Translations under genes and position numbers: made by a program
Assembly: GCA_045118155.1 (NCBI GenBank)
Contig: JBGUXS010000047.1
Coordinates: 1 to 26,633, forward strand
Length of the DNA: 26,633 nt
DNA from: JBGUXS01 sp045118155
GTDB taxonomy: Bacteria; Pseudomonadota; Alphaproteobacteria; CAAHEQ01; UBA3637
Direction of reading: 5' to 3'
Shown: positions 6,209-13,955 of the stretch, piece after piece
Layout of the letters: each line of letters opens with the position of its first letter
How positions within the stretch are numbered: the first letter of the stretch is position 1
Notes under the pieces: model-generated
Told to the model about the DNA's origin: nothing
What the model saw: only the letters and a program-made list of their open reading frames with translations
The model's database searches: none

Positions 6209-7558
6209 ATGTTGGACGATTTAACGGGCGATGACAGCGCAAATTGGGTTGATTTTAAAAGAACGGTCTTGGCTTTTTCGGCCTTAGCGGGGGCCTTAGG
6301 GATTGGGGGGATTTTTGTATCGCAGCTCCCTGAACACCCTGTGCCGGTGCCGGCCAAAATTGTGCAAAATGATATTCCAAAAGTTCCCCCCCTTTTCCCG
6401 CAAGCCCCCCGGTTTGAAGAGGGGCTGCAAGATTTATGGACCCCGCCGGAAGAGCTCAACGGCTTACCGGCCCCAGATTTTAATACGGACGAATTGGTTG
6501 GCGAGGTGTTTATTTTCCCCGAGGCCGCCACCAAAGAACAACTGTCTTTTTTTCGGGGACTTGTGAAAACCCTAGCTTCTACCCCGACCGGGGCCCGGAT
6601 TTTAAAGGATTTAAAAGGCAAAAAGCAATCCATTTTGGAATTTTCCGACAAGGGGGAATGGATTAGGTTCGGGATGGCATTTGGTTCCCCCAGCTTTATC
6701 ACGGTCAATGCCAAGTTGCCTCAGCAACTTCAAGGGGCCGATGAGGCAAAAAAGGCAGATATCAAAAACGTGTCGGTTTTGCATTTAGGGGTGGCGCTGG
6801 CCTATAAAAAACTGGATTTAGAGGGCCGAACCTCTTATCACTTCATCAATCCCTTGGATCGGGCCGAAATGGCCTATTATGAAGCCGCCTTTGGTCAGCT
6901 TTTGCAACAAAAAATCGCTGAGGAGCTAACGGGGGTCAAGGGCGACCCTAAGATTTTATGGCCTGTGCTGGAACAATTTGCCGATGCCAGTGTCAGTTAT
7001 GAGATGGTTTTAGGCGGGAAAAATTTTTCAGACGCCCTGACGTATTATCGCGCGGTTTTAAATATTGCCCCCGAGGACCAGCAAAAAATCTTTGAGGCCG
7101 CTAAAAACAAAGTTCAAAATTGGACACAGGAAGACCTGAAAGAACGGGGGATGATTTATCGGGCCTTTGATAAAGACAAGCAGGTCACGACACGGGTGGA
7201 TATCATCCCGTTTGTGGATGGGGGAAAACTTGTTGGGGTGCAGTTTTTGGGTCCCCAAAAGCCCCTTAAAAATGTAAAAGAAAATCTGTATTGGTTGGAT
7301 AAAAACGGGAAAGTGCGCAAAACAAAGGCGCTTTATGAAGACGGCACGTGGGTGGAACGTGAACCTGGGAAACCCCTTATGCAAGGGCGGGTTGAATTTA
7401 TCTCAAGTGAAAATACCCCCCAAAGAAATACAGAGGTAGATTTTGTAAATCCTGTGGCCCGGCGGACAAGCCCCGCGCCCCAACAACCAACGTCTGTGGC
7501 GGATCAAAAGGTCCCCCAGGCCCCCCAGGCCCTCCAGCAGGATTTAAAAGGTATTTAA
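6209..7558 (+). CDS. Membrane-anchored metallopeptidase-like protein lacking HExxH
   Basis: This 449-residue protein has one N-terminal membrane segment (about residues 20-40, VLAFSALAGALGIGGIFV), then a Pro-rich linker (about 41-95), a globular domain and a Pro/Gln-rich tail. By eye it parallels the product of 4127-5346: the N-terminal helix (QLSFFRGLVKTL), ILEFSDKG, FITVNAKL, and then VLHLGVALAYKKL at 191-203, where the other protein has LLHEMKHFIQ. Here the HExxH position reads HLGVA (192-196), so only the first histidine remains and zinc catalysis is unlikely. EMAYYEAAF (220-228) matches the later glutamate segment. A beta-rich part follows from about 310. I read it as a catalytically dead paralogue facing the periplasm. 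Relatedness is judged by eye only. The ATG at 6209 has AAAGGGA upstream and a strong promoter. Confidence 0.65.
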   Translation: MLDDLTGDDSANWVDFKRTVLAFSALAGALGIGGIFVSQLPEHPVPVPAKIVQNDIPKVPPLFPQAPRFEEGLQDLWTPPEELNGLPAPDFNTDELVGEVFIFPEAATKEQLSFFRGLVKTLASTPTGARILKDLKGKKQSILEFSDKGEWIRFGMAFGSPSFITVNAKLPQQLQGADEAKKADIKNVSVLHLGVALAYKKLDLEGRTSYHFINPLDRAEMAYYEAAFGQLLQQKIAEELTGVKGDPKILWPVLEQFADASVSYEMVLGGKNFSDALTYYRAVLNIAPEDQQKIFEAAKNKVQNWTQEDLKERGMIYRAFDKDKQVTTRVDIIPFVDGGKLVGVQFLGPQKPLKNVKENLYWLDKNGKVRKTKALYEDGTWVEREPGKPLMQGRVEFISSENTPQRNTEVDFVNPVARRTSPAPQQPTSVADQKVPQAPQALQQDLKGI

Positions 7559-7599
7559 AAGGGGATGATTTGCCCCGGAGTTTTTTTAAGAGAGGATTC

Positions 7600-7860
7600 A
7601 TGACACATAAAGAAGAAAAAAATGACATAGGGAACTTGCCCACAATCTTGGGGGGTGTTGTGCCGATTTTAAGTTGTTCCCTGATGGTAATAGGCAGCTG
7701 TCTTGCCGATGGATGTCAACATACCCAAGAAAAACAACCCACCCCCCAGCCCGTGATGACGGTCAAAGAAAAGGATTTAGATAGGCCCCAAACTAAGCCA
7801 ACGAAACCGCGCCGAGTGTCCGGTCAACGGGGACATTCTAAAACGGGGCAACAGCGCTAG
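7600..7860 (+). CDS. Small single-pass membrane or exported protein, unknown
   Basis: This 86-residue protein is not one I recognise. I chose the ATG at 7600, which has AAGAGAGGA upstream, over the in-frame TTG at 7570. A hydrophobic stretch ILGGVVPILSCSLMVIGSCL (about residues 16-35) could be a membrane anchor. Three cysteines lie in or near it, but no lipobox fits well. The tail is Pro/Lys/Arg-rich and looks disordered. It lies 41 bases after the gene at 6209, with a GC hairpin (GGGG 7561-7564 with CCCC 7573-7576) and T run between them. It may therefore be partly cotranscribed with the metallopeptidase-like gene. Confidence 0.6.
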   Translation: MTHKEEKNDIGNLPTILGGVVPILSCSLMVIGSCLADGCQHTQEKQPTPQPVMTVKEKDLDRPQTKPTKPRRVSGQRGHSKTGQQR

Positions 7861-7884
7861 CGTTTTTTTTTAGCGAACACTTGT

Positions 7885-7917
7885 CGGGGGAAAGGAAAAC
7901 CTTTTCCCCGGTTTTTT
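7885..7917 (+). terminator. Rho-independent terminator closing the accessory block
   Basis: The stem CGGGGGAAAGG (7885-7895) with CCTTTTCCCCG (7900-7910) has an AAAA loop and one G-T wobble. It is followed by a G and six T (7912-7917). Confidence 0.88.
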
Positions 7918-7977
7918 ATAGGGGCTTAACGCAAAATTAACTTTTTGGGGCTATCCTAAAAAAAAGGAGTTTGTGCT

Positions 7978-8979
7978 ATGCCCAAAAAAGGAAATGCTTT
8001 AATCATTGAACGTGGAGTACACTTGGCCAAAGAAAAAAAAGGGGAGTTGTCAGAGCGGGCCGCTCAACGTATGCAACAAGTCCTTACCAAAAACGAACAT
8101 GGGGTGACCCGGGTGTTTGTGGCAGGGGGATCCCGGGCTGGGCGTGAACCTATTTATGTGCAAGAGGCGTTTTTGCTGGGGAAGATTATCGCTAAAAAAA
8201 AATACCGACTTGATTTTGGCCTTTCTAGTCAAGGGATTATGGGGGCCGTGGCAAAAGGTATGCAAGAAGTCCTATCCCCGAAAATGTACCGAAAGCTCCC
8301 TATTTTAGGGATCACGACCAAGCGCTATTTGGCTTTTGAAAAAAAAGATGCCTTTTTGGATGCCATTGGACACGTGATTGTGGCTAAAACTCTGGAAGAA
8401 CGTAAGAATCAACTCTTGCAGGCGGATTTTGTTTTGTTCGCCCCAGGGGGAGTCGGAACGTTGGACGAATTGGTGTATGATTGCGTGTCTATGCAAGACG
8501 GGGCTTTGCCTTTTAAACCCTTTATCTTGTTTAATGTAGAAGGATTTTTCTATCATATTGTGGAATTTTTAAAATCTATTACTTGGAAGGGCTTTGCCGA
8601 TGAAGTGCCATTTATTGTTGTGGAAGACAGCTTTGAAGCCGGCGTGGCGTTTGATGCCCTTCCTTTATATTACCACAAGGATGATACAAAGGCCGAAGGG
8701 ATGAAAGCCATTAAACAAATGATTTATGACTTGCCTTATATCATCGCGGAAAAAAAGAAAACACCGAAAGTTAAGGTAAAAACAATTGTGGATAAAATCA
8801 TGAAAGCCCGGCGTAACGCAAAAAAAGAAAAGTATAAAATCTTACTGAATACAATAGAAGAAGTTTATTTAAACAAAGAAATTGAACGTATGTATGACCG
8901 AATGGCGCATTCGGCCCACGATATGACGATGGTGAATGATAAATTGCATTTGTTAAAGTATAAACGCAAAGGTCTGTAA
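7978..8979 (+). CDS. LOG family protein (TIGR00730-type Rossmann-fold nucleotide phosphoribohydrolase)
   Basis: LOG-family enzymes cleave nucleoside 5'-monophosphates (cytokinin ribotides in plants, purine or pyrimidine nucleotides in bacteria) to free base and ribose phosphate. The signature PGGVGTLDE is at residues 156-164. It is preceded by the conserved arginine region LEERKNQLLQADFVLFA and follows a Rossmann-type N-terminal half beginning RVFVAGGS. At 333 residues it is longer than minimal LOG proteins (about 190) and shorter than PpnN (about 450). The extra C-terminal part, from about residue 235, is Lys-rich and helical. It was long mislabelled lysine decarboxylase in databases. The ATG has AAAGGAG eight bases upstream. 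The stop abuts the start of the antiporter gene, so the two are probably cotranslated. Confidence 0.88.
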   Translation: MPKKGNALIIERGVHLAKEKKGELSERAAQRMQQVLTKNEHGVTRVFVAGGSRAGREPIYVQEAFLLGKIIAKKKYRLDFGLSSQGIMGAVAKGMQEVLSPKMYRKLPILGITTKRYLAFEKKDAFLDAIGHVIVAKTLEERKNQLLQADFVLFAPGGVGTLDELVYDCVSMQDGALPFKPFILFNVEGFFYHIVEFLKSITWKGFADEVPFIVVEDSFEAGVAFDALPLYYHKDDTKAEGMKAIKQMIYDLPYIIAEKKKTPKVKVKTIVDKIMKARRNAKKEKYKILLNTIEEVYLNKEIERMYDRMAHSAHDMTMVNDKLHLLKYKRKGL

Positions 8980-10746
8980 ATGGATTTTATCAATTTGCCG
9001 ATTTTCTTGTTTGCGTTTTTACTGGGGGGCAGTGTCTTAGCCTCTTTGTTGTCTTTCCGTATCGGGATTCCTTTGATTTTGGCTTTTTTAGGAATTGGAG
9101 TGACGGTGGGGGAATCTGGTTTGGGGTTAGTTTCGGTTCTCAGTCACCCCAAAAGTGTGTTTGCCTTAGGGTCGGTGGCGTTGGCGTTGATTTTATTTGA
9201 TGCAGGGTATCAAACCCCTTACCGAAGTTATCAAAAAGCCGCTGTACCCGCTATTTTATTAGCAACCTTAGGGGTGGCGTTAACGGCTTTGATATTGGCC
9301 CCGATTGTCGGAATAATGATGGGAACGGGTTTGTTGTTTGCGTTGCTCTTAGCATCGGTGATTAGCTCTACCGATTCGGCCTCGGTCTTTTTTATGTTAC
9401 GATCGCAAGGTATTGCCATTAAAGAACGCTTGAAAGCAACCTTAGAAATTGAATCGGGGGGTAATGACCCGATGGCGATTTTCTTGACGTTTATGTGCTT
9501 GATGTTGCTTCAAAATGTAACGGCAGATCCTTTGCAAACGACGGGTATGATTGTGAAATTATTTCTTTCTCAATTTTGTATCGGGGTGAGCTCGGGGGTC
9601 TTATTGGGGTATGTGCTAAGGCATATGACAAATAAGCTGAATTTAGAATTAGCCCTGTATCCGATTTTTGTATTGGCAATGGCCTTATCTGGATTTGCCT
9701 TGACGAATATGTTAGGGGGTAGTGGATTCTTGGCTTTATACATTGCGGGTTTTATTTTGGGAAACGGCCATGTGAAGGCATATACCCCGATCTTGAAGTT
9801 TCAACAAACCCTGACGTGGTTGTCCCAGATTTTATTGTTTACGTCTTTGGGGTTGTTTGTAAAATTACAAGATATGACACAAGAAATTTTTCCCGCTTTG
9901 GCTATTGGGGCCGCTTTGATGTTTGTGGTTAGACCCCTGATGGTGTTTTGTATTTTGGGGGCATTTAAAAACTATGGGTTTAAAGAAAAGGTTTTTGTGT
10001 CGTTTGTGGGGTTACGGGGGGCGACGTCTGTGCTACTAGCGATTGCCCCTATTGTGGTCGGGATAACAGGGGCCCAAGATCTATTTAATATCGTGTTTAT
10101 TATGGTGCTGATTAGCTTAACGTTTCAAGGATTTTGCCTTAATTGGGTGGCAAAAAAATGTGGGGTAGGGTTACCGGTTTTATATACCCCCCCAGAAGCT
10201 GTGCAAATAGATTTACCTGGCCTTGTGGATAGTGCCCTTGTAATGTATAAGTTGAATCCCACATCCGGTGTGTTAAATGGCGAAAAAATGCCGTCATGGG
10301 TACGTCCCGTTTTAATTATTAGATCAGGGGTTTCTTATACACCAACACGAATTCGGCGATTTAAGTTAGATGATTTAGTATATGTATTTGCCCCGTCGGA
10401 TAATCGGCGCCGAGTGTTAGACCATTTATTTGGGGAAGAAACCATTCAAGGGGCCGTGTCTATTTTAGGGGATTTTCCCTTGTCCCCACAAACGACTTTT
10501 CAAGATATTGAACGTTTGTATGGGGTGCATTTGCCGGATGCCTTAAAACTACAAACTATTGCCGAATTAATCGCCAAGGAATTTGAAGATGTTGGGGTAG
10601 GGGACAGGTTAAGTTTGGGGGCTATTGAATTAGTGGTGCGGGCGTTAAAAAATGGGGTGCCAACCCAAATCGGGTTAGATGTAGATCCTGCTAGGACACA
10701 TAAAACCCGTAAATTCCTACCGTTTAGACATAAGAAGATTGTATAA
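8980..10746 (+). CDS. nhaP2: K+/H+ antiporter, CPA1 family with C-terminal regulatory domains (NhaP2/CvrA type)
   Basis: This 588-residue inner-membrane cation/proton antiporter is close in length to E. coli CvrA/NhaP2 (578). The N-terminal 400 residues hold about 12-13 membrane segments with the CPA signature ESGGNDPMAIFLT, which carries the exchange-site Asn-Asp pair, and GLRGATSVLLAIAPIV further on. A soluble tail follows: an RCK_C/TrkA-C-like domain (about 400-485, including RIRRFKLDDLVYVFAP) and a CorC/HlyC-type domain (about 490-575). It likely exchanges K+ (possibly other cations) for H+. Its ATG follows the LOG stop with no gap, which indicates coupled translation. The next gene is convergent, with only three bases between the stops. 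Confidence 0.9.
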   Translation: MDFINLPIFLFAFLLGGSVLASLLSFRIGIPLILAFLGIGVTVGESGLGLVSVLSHPKSVFALGSVALALILFDAGYQTPYRSYQKAAVPAILLATLGVALTALILAPIVGIMMGTGLLFALLLASVISSTDSASVFFMLRSQGIAIKERLKATLEIESGGNDPMAIFLTFMCLMLLQNVTADPLQTTGMIVKLFLSQFCIGVSSGVLLGYVLRHMTNKLNLELALYPIFVLAMALSGFALTNMLGGSGFLALYIAGFILGNGHVKAYTPILKFQQTLTWLSQILLFTSLGLFVKLQDMTQEIFPALAIGAALMFVVRPLMVFCILGAFKNYGFKEKVFVSFVGLRGATSVLLAIAPIVVGITGAQDLFNIVFIMVLISLTFQGFCLNWVAKKCGVGLPVLYTPPEAVQIDLPGLVDSALVMYKLNPTSGVLNGEKMPSWVRPVLIIRSGVSYTPTRIRRFKLDDLVYVFAPSDNRRRVLDHLFGEETIQGAVSILGDFPLSPQTTFQDIERLYGVHLPDALKLQTIAELIAKEFEDVGVGDRLSLGAIELVVRALKNGVPTQIGLDVDPARTHKTRKFLPFRHKKIV

Positions 10747-10749
10747 AAT

Positions 10750-11829
10750 CTAAGGGGTTAGAAAACTCATCGCTTTACGTTCCCATTCTTTGGCATCGTC
10801 TTGATGGTTCCAACCCATGCGTTCAATTTCTGCCATCATTAGGGCAATTTCTGGGGTAAGAGCATATTGAGCTAAATAGGTTTCTAAGGTTTCTTTGGCC
10901 ACCCCCCACAATTGACAATCAATGGCGGTATCGGCGTTTAATAACAGAGAAATTTTATCCATAGGGGCTTTTTTGGTTAAGTCCTTGACTAATTTTAAGC
11001 GCTTGGAAGGGGGCTCTTTGGTTAAGGTATGCCGAAAGGCCTGATAAATTTCCCAAGACGGAGCCAGTTCATAGGCTTTTTTCAAAATAGATCTTGCCTT
11101 TTTAGGTACTTCCTTCGCATAAGCCAAGGTAATAGATTCATTATCAGGGGCCAAAGCATAAGCTTCTTTAAACTGGCCTTGATGAAACAAAATATCGGCT
11201 TTTTTCTGTCGGTATTGTTCTTTTGTTAACGTAAAGCGGTCTTTTAAGATATTTAAGGCCGTTAGGGCCTCATCCCAATTTTCTTGTAATACAGCCAATT
11301 GATAAGTTTCCTTAAAAGGCCATTCCACATTGGGATAGGTGGCTTTGGCGTGATCTAATAACCTAGCACCTTCTAAAAAATCCCCTTTGTCTTTGGCCTG
11401 TTGATACAGATTTTTTAGGCCCACTAATTCGGTTTCTGAATTTAGTAATAATTTACGGGAAATTTGTTCATTCGGGGCCAATAAAGCTTGGATGATTAAA
11501 TCACTGGGGGTGTCATGGGTGGCTTTTTTCAATACCTGTTTTTGTTCGGCCTTGTCTTGGGATAAAAAACAGGTTAAGGCCTCAAACAACAGATTTTGAT
11601 GACGCGATGCTTGAACAAGGGCCTTTGTATGCCGATAATTTTTGAACCATTCAAATGGTTTTAAGGCAAGGTGCGTTAAGTAAAGGATAAACACAAAGAC
11701 GGCGGCTAATGTAAAAATGGAAAAATCAAAGCTGACATCAAAAGCCCGTACAAAAAGACGATAGGCTTCCCCGTCCACGAAAAATGCGGCCCCAATTAAT
11801 AGTAAAATCAGTAGAAAAATTTTAATCAT
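10750..11829 (-). CDS. hemY: HemY-like TPR membrane protein
   Basis: HemY-N family protein of 359 residues, a little short for the family (about 400-550). Two N-terminal membrane segments (about residues 2-18 and 37-58) frame a short loop. A conserved linker follows (LALKPFEWFKNYRHTKALVQ), and then a helical TPR-like region to the end. HemY is associated with the hem gene cluster of proteobacteria, and its biochemical role in haem synthesis is unsettled. This is not the protoporphyrinogen oxidase of Gram-positives that shares the name. Its start overlaps the upstream gene's stop as ATGA (11826-11829), so translation is coupled to the Mic60-like gene. hemC and hemD are not here. Confidence 0.8.
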   Translation of the reverse strand: MIKIFLLILLLIGAAFFVDGEAYRLFVRAFDVSFDFSIFTLAAVFVFILYLTHLALKPFEWFKNYRHTKALVQASRHQNLLFEALTCFLSQDKAEQKQVLKKATHDTPSDLIIQALLAPNEQISRKLLLNSETELVGLKNLYQQAKDKGDFLEGARLLDHAKATYPNVEWPFKETYQLAVLQENWDEALTALNILKDRFTLTKEQYRQKKADILFHQGQFKEAYALAPDNESITLAYAKEVPKKARSILKKAYELAPSWEIYQAFRHTLTKEPPSKRLKLVKDLTKKAPMDKISLLLNADTAIDCQLWGVAKETLETYLAQYALTPEIALMMAEIERMGWNHQDDAKEWERKAMSFLTP

Positions 11830-12602
11830 ACCCCCTCCTTTTTTAGGGTGAAAAGCAAGGTTTCAGTGACGGTTTGCACCAAAACTTGATAACGATTAAG
11901 TTGTAAAATAATACCTTGGAAAAAGGTGCGTTCATGGGGGGGTAAATCCCCTAATAAACGTAAAGTTTCTGAAATGTTTCCCCGGGATAATGCCGTTTCT
12001 GCCCCAGTTAATTGGGCGCCTATACCCGATAAAGGGTTAATCTTTACAAAGGTATAAATCAGTTGTTTTAACGCCTTTGGGCCATCGTGCGTTGTGATGA
12101 AATGATCTTCTAAACAGGCATCTTTTTGGGCCTGAAAAGTAGCTAAGATATCGGTTAAAGGGGCTTTATCTGGAATGGTACACAGCAAGGTTAGTTGTCC
12201 TTGAATTTGGGACGGTAACAATACCGATGCCCTTTGGTAAGGAATAAAACAGGGACTGTTCGTGATTAAGGCATCCCGCAAAAGCAGTAGATTGGCAACA
12301 TCTTGGGGGGTAGGTTCCCCCAGAGAAAATGATTCTTTTTCTGTGATGGCTACAGAACTTGGGGTCATAACAGTTGGGGTGGGTTCTGGAGCAGGTTCTG
12401 ATGTTTCTGCTTTCTTTGGAATAACATCGGGTATTTTTGAAACGGAAGGGGGGACCTCGGTGGATGGTGCAGGGTGCAATCTGGGTTTAAGTGGAAAATA
12501 ATCCCATCCATGATAAGCCCCATAGCCACCAGCCCCTAAAGCTATGAGCCCAATTATCCATAAAAAAAGCGTTCGTTTTAACGTATGTGTCTTTTTTTGC
12601 AT
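11826..12602 (-). CDS. Short Mic60/mitofilin-like inner-membrane protein
   Basis: I chose the ATG at 12602 (258 aa), which has GAGGGGAAAGACC just upstream. The in-frame ATG at 12626 has no ribosome binding site. The protein has one N-terminal membrane segment (about residues 14-31), then a Pro/Ser/Thr/Glu-rich linker (about 40-90) and a helical C-terminal domain. The end (ETALSRGNISETLRLLGDLP) has the look of the mitofilin signature domain. In alphaproteobacteria mic60 sits between hemD and hemY and shapes inner-membrane folds. The position just before hemY with an ATGA overlap supports this call. The protein is short and lacks the long coiled coil of typical Mic60. The assignment rests mainly on gene order plus the terminal domain. 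Confidence 0.6.
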   Translation of the reverse strand: MQKKTHTLKRTLFLWIIGLIALGAGGYGAYHGWDYFPLKPRLHPAPSTEVPPSVSKIPDVIPKKAETSEPAPEPTPTVMTPSSVAITEKESFSLGEPTPQDVANLLLLRDALITNSPCFIPYQRASVLLPSQIQGQLTLLCTIPDKAPLTDILATFQAQKDACLEDHFITTHDGPKALKQLIYTFVKINPLSGIGAQLTGAETALSRGNISETLRLLGDLPPHERTFFQGIILQLNRYQVLVQTVTETLLFTLKKEGV

Positions 12603-12621
12603 GGTCTTTCCCCTCTTTTTT

Positions 12622-12651
12622 ATCATATAACGGGATAGGGATGAAAGGCAA
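12622..12651 (-). promoter_or_regulatory. Promoter of the Mic60-like/hemY operon
   Basis: On the minus strand, TTGCCT (12651-12646) and TATGAT (12627-12622) are 18 bases apart, about 20 bases upstream of the chosen ATG at 12602. That ATG's neighbour at 12626 would fall inside the -10 box, which further disfavours the longer start. Confidence 0.5.
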
Positions 12652-12673
12652 GGAAAATTTTTCTAAAAAAAAC

Positions 12674-12701
12674 TTGTTATTTCAATTTGTTTTTCTATAA
12701 T
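12674..12701 (+). promoter_or_regulatory. Promoter of the secreted acidic protein and OmpA lipoprotein genes
   Basis: TTGTTA (12674-12679), 16 bases, then a perfect TATAAT (12696-12701). Confidence 0.75.
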
Positions 12702-12736
12702 AACGGTGTTTGATTATGAAAGGGAGGGATTCTTTT

Positions 12737-13246
12737 ATGCGAAAATATCTATGTGGGGTTTGTGTTTTAGCGGCTTTCGGGGCTGTGGCTCAGGAAGAAG
12801 TGGTAGTGAGTGAAGAAACCACGGCCGAGGTTATGGAATCAATTATTAAAAAAGAAGTGGTGGTAACAGAAACGATTAAGACAGAAACTGTGGCTACACC
12901 GGAAGAAGTAACGAAAGAAGATGTTAGTGTCGAAGAAACAACGGGGACAGAAGAAACAAAGGCCGAAGAAACAACGGCACATGAAGTGAAAATTACCCAT
13001 GCAGTTGGGTATGCCCCTTATGAAGAAGGACGGCCAATAGAAGCATTCTTTGCGGGGCTAGTTGGGACACGTCTTGATACATATGTGGTGCAACAATATT
13101 ATCAACCCGCTGATGATACGTCTCGTCATTGCTTTATTTTAGTTAGTGAAGAATTGCAAAAGAAAGTCAAAAAATGTGTTCAGTTAGAACCGACAGTGTC
13201 ATTTAAAGAAGCAGAATTATACACAATCCTTGGGGATAATGATTAA
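12737..13246 (+). CDS. Secreted acidic Val/Thr/Glu-rich protein, unknown
   Basis: I place the start at ATG 12737, which has AGGGAGGGA seven bases upstream, giving 169 residues. The N-terminus is then a normal signal peptide (MRKYLCGVCVLAAFGAVA, cleavage before QEE), whereas longer readings would bury it. Residues about 20-90 are acidic and repetitive in Glu/Thr/Val/Lys and probably disordered. A compact C-terminal domain follows (about 90-165, starting near ITHAVGYAPYEEGRPIEAFF), with two cysteines that could pair (SRHCF and KKCVQ). It is probably periplasmic or at the outer membrane. Nine bases separate it from the OmpA-type lipoprotein gene, so the two form an operon and may act together at the cell wall. 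I do not recognise the family. Confidence 0.7.
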   Translation: MRKYLCGVCVLAAFGAVAQEEVVVSEETTAEVMESIIKKEVVVTETIKTETVATPEEVTKEDVSVEETTGTEETKAEETTAHEVKITHAVGYAPYEEGRPIEAFFAGLVGTRLDTYVVQQYYQPADDTSRHCFILVSEELQKKVKKCVQLEPTVSFKEAELYTILGDND

Positions 13247-13255
13247 GGAGATTAT

Positions 13256-13900
13256 ATGAAAAAACTGATTTTATCAGCCGTGTGTGGCTGTGTTTTCTTA
13301 GCCGGGTGTACCACCGATCCTTATACTGGGGACAGTCGGGCTTCACGTACCGCTATTGGGGCCGGGGTTGGAACCGCCGCTGGGGCCGGTATTGGGGCCC
13401 TTATCGGGGGTAAGAAAGGGGCCTTGATTGGGGCTGGGGCCGGGGCACTGGTTGGAACCGGAACCGGGGCCTATATGGATGTACAAGCCAAACGCCTTCG
13501 GGAAGAATTGGTATCCACAGGTGTACAAGTTGTCCAGGATCAAGGCAAAATTTATTTGATTATGCCGGGAAATATTACGTTTAACACCAACGAGGATACA
13601 TTAAAGACATCTTTTGAACCAGTCTTAAATTCGGTAGCTAAGGTTATTAAAGAATACAATAAGACTCTTGTAATGGTAAACGGATATACCGATAATACCG
13701 GAACAGATGCGATAAATAATACATTATCTTTCCAACGGGCGAATACTGTGGCAAACTACTTGCGGATGCAGGGGGTATCGGCAGATCGTTTAATGACACA
13801 AGGTCATGGATCTAAGAATCCAATTGCCTCTAATGCGACTGCACAAGGTCGGGCCCAAAACCGCCGGGTAGAAATTGTGTTGGTGAACCGGGCAAGTTAG
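13256..13900 (+). CDS. OmpA-family outer-membrane lipoprotein with glycine-zipper
   Basis: This 214-residue lipoprotein has a signal peptide ending in the lipobox LAGC (Cys18), so it should be lipidated and sent to the outer membrane. Residues about 32-75 form a glycine-zipper (repeated GAGxG and IGALIGGKKGALIGAGAGAL), as in YiaD-like proteins. The OmpA-like peptidoglycan-binding domain fills about 90-212, with VNGYTDNTGTDAINNTLSFQ and the arginine motif GRAQNRRVEI. It anchors the outer membrane to peptidoglycan. It is the second gene after the promoter at 12674, and a strong terminator follows at once. This is the same overall design as YiaD of E. coli, but orthology is not claimed. Confidence 0.92.
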   Translation: MKKLILSAVCGCVFLAGCTTDPYTGDSRASRTAIGAGVGTAAGAGIGALIGGKKGALIGAGAGALVGTGTGAYMDVQAKRLREELVSTGVQVVQDQGKIYLIMPGNITFNTNEDTLKTSFEPVLNSVAKVIKEYNKTLVMVNGYTDNTGTDAINNTLSFQRANTVANYLRMQGVSADRLMTQGHGSKNPIASNATAQGRAQNRRVEIVLVNRAS

Positions 13901-13919
13901 TCTTAATATTTTAGGTATT

Positions 13920-13950
13920 AAAAAAGGGCCTTTTTTAGGGCCCTTTTTTT
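13920..13950. terminator. Bidirectional terminator between convergent genes
   Basis: AAAAAAGGGCC (13920-13930) pairs with GGCCCTTTTTT (from 13939), with a T run on the right for the plus strand and an A run on the left that gives a T run for the minus strand. It serves both the lipoprotein gene and the RND permease gene ending at 13956. Confidence 0.9.
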
Positions 13951-13955
13951 GGTTC

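Noticed and set aside
12603..12626. Longer N-terminus of the Mic60-like protein starting at 12626
   Set aside because: There is no ribosome binding site, and it would start inside the likely -10 box. The ATG at 12602 has GAGGGG at good spacing.
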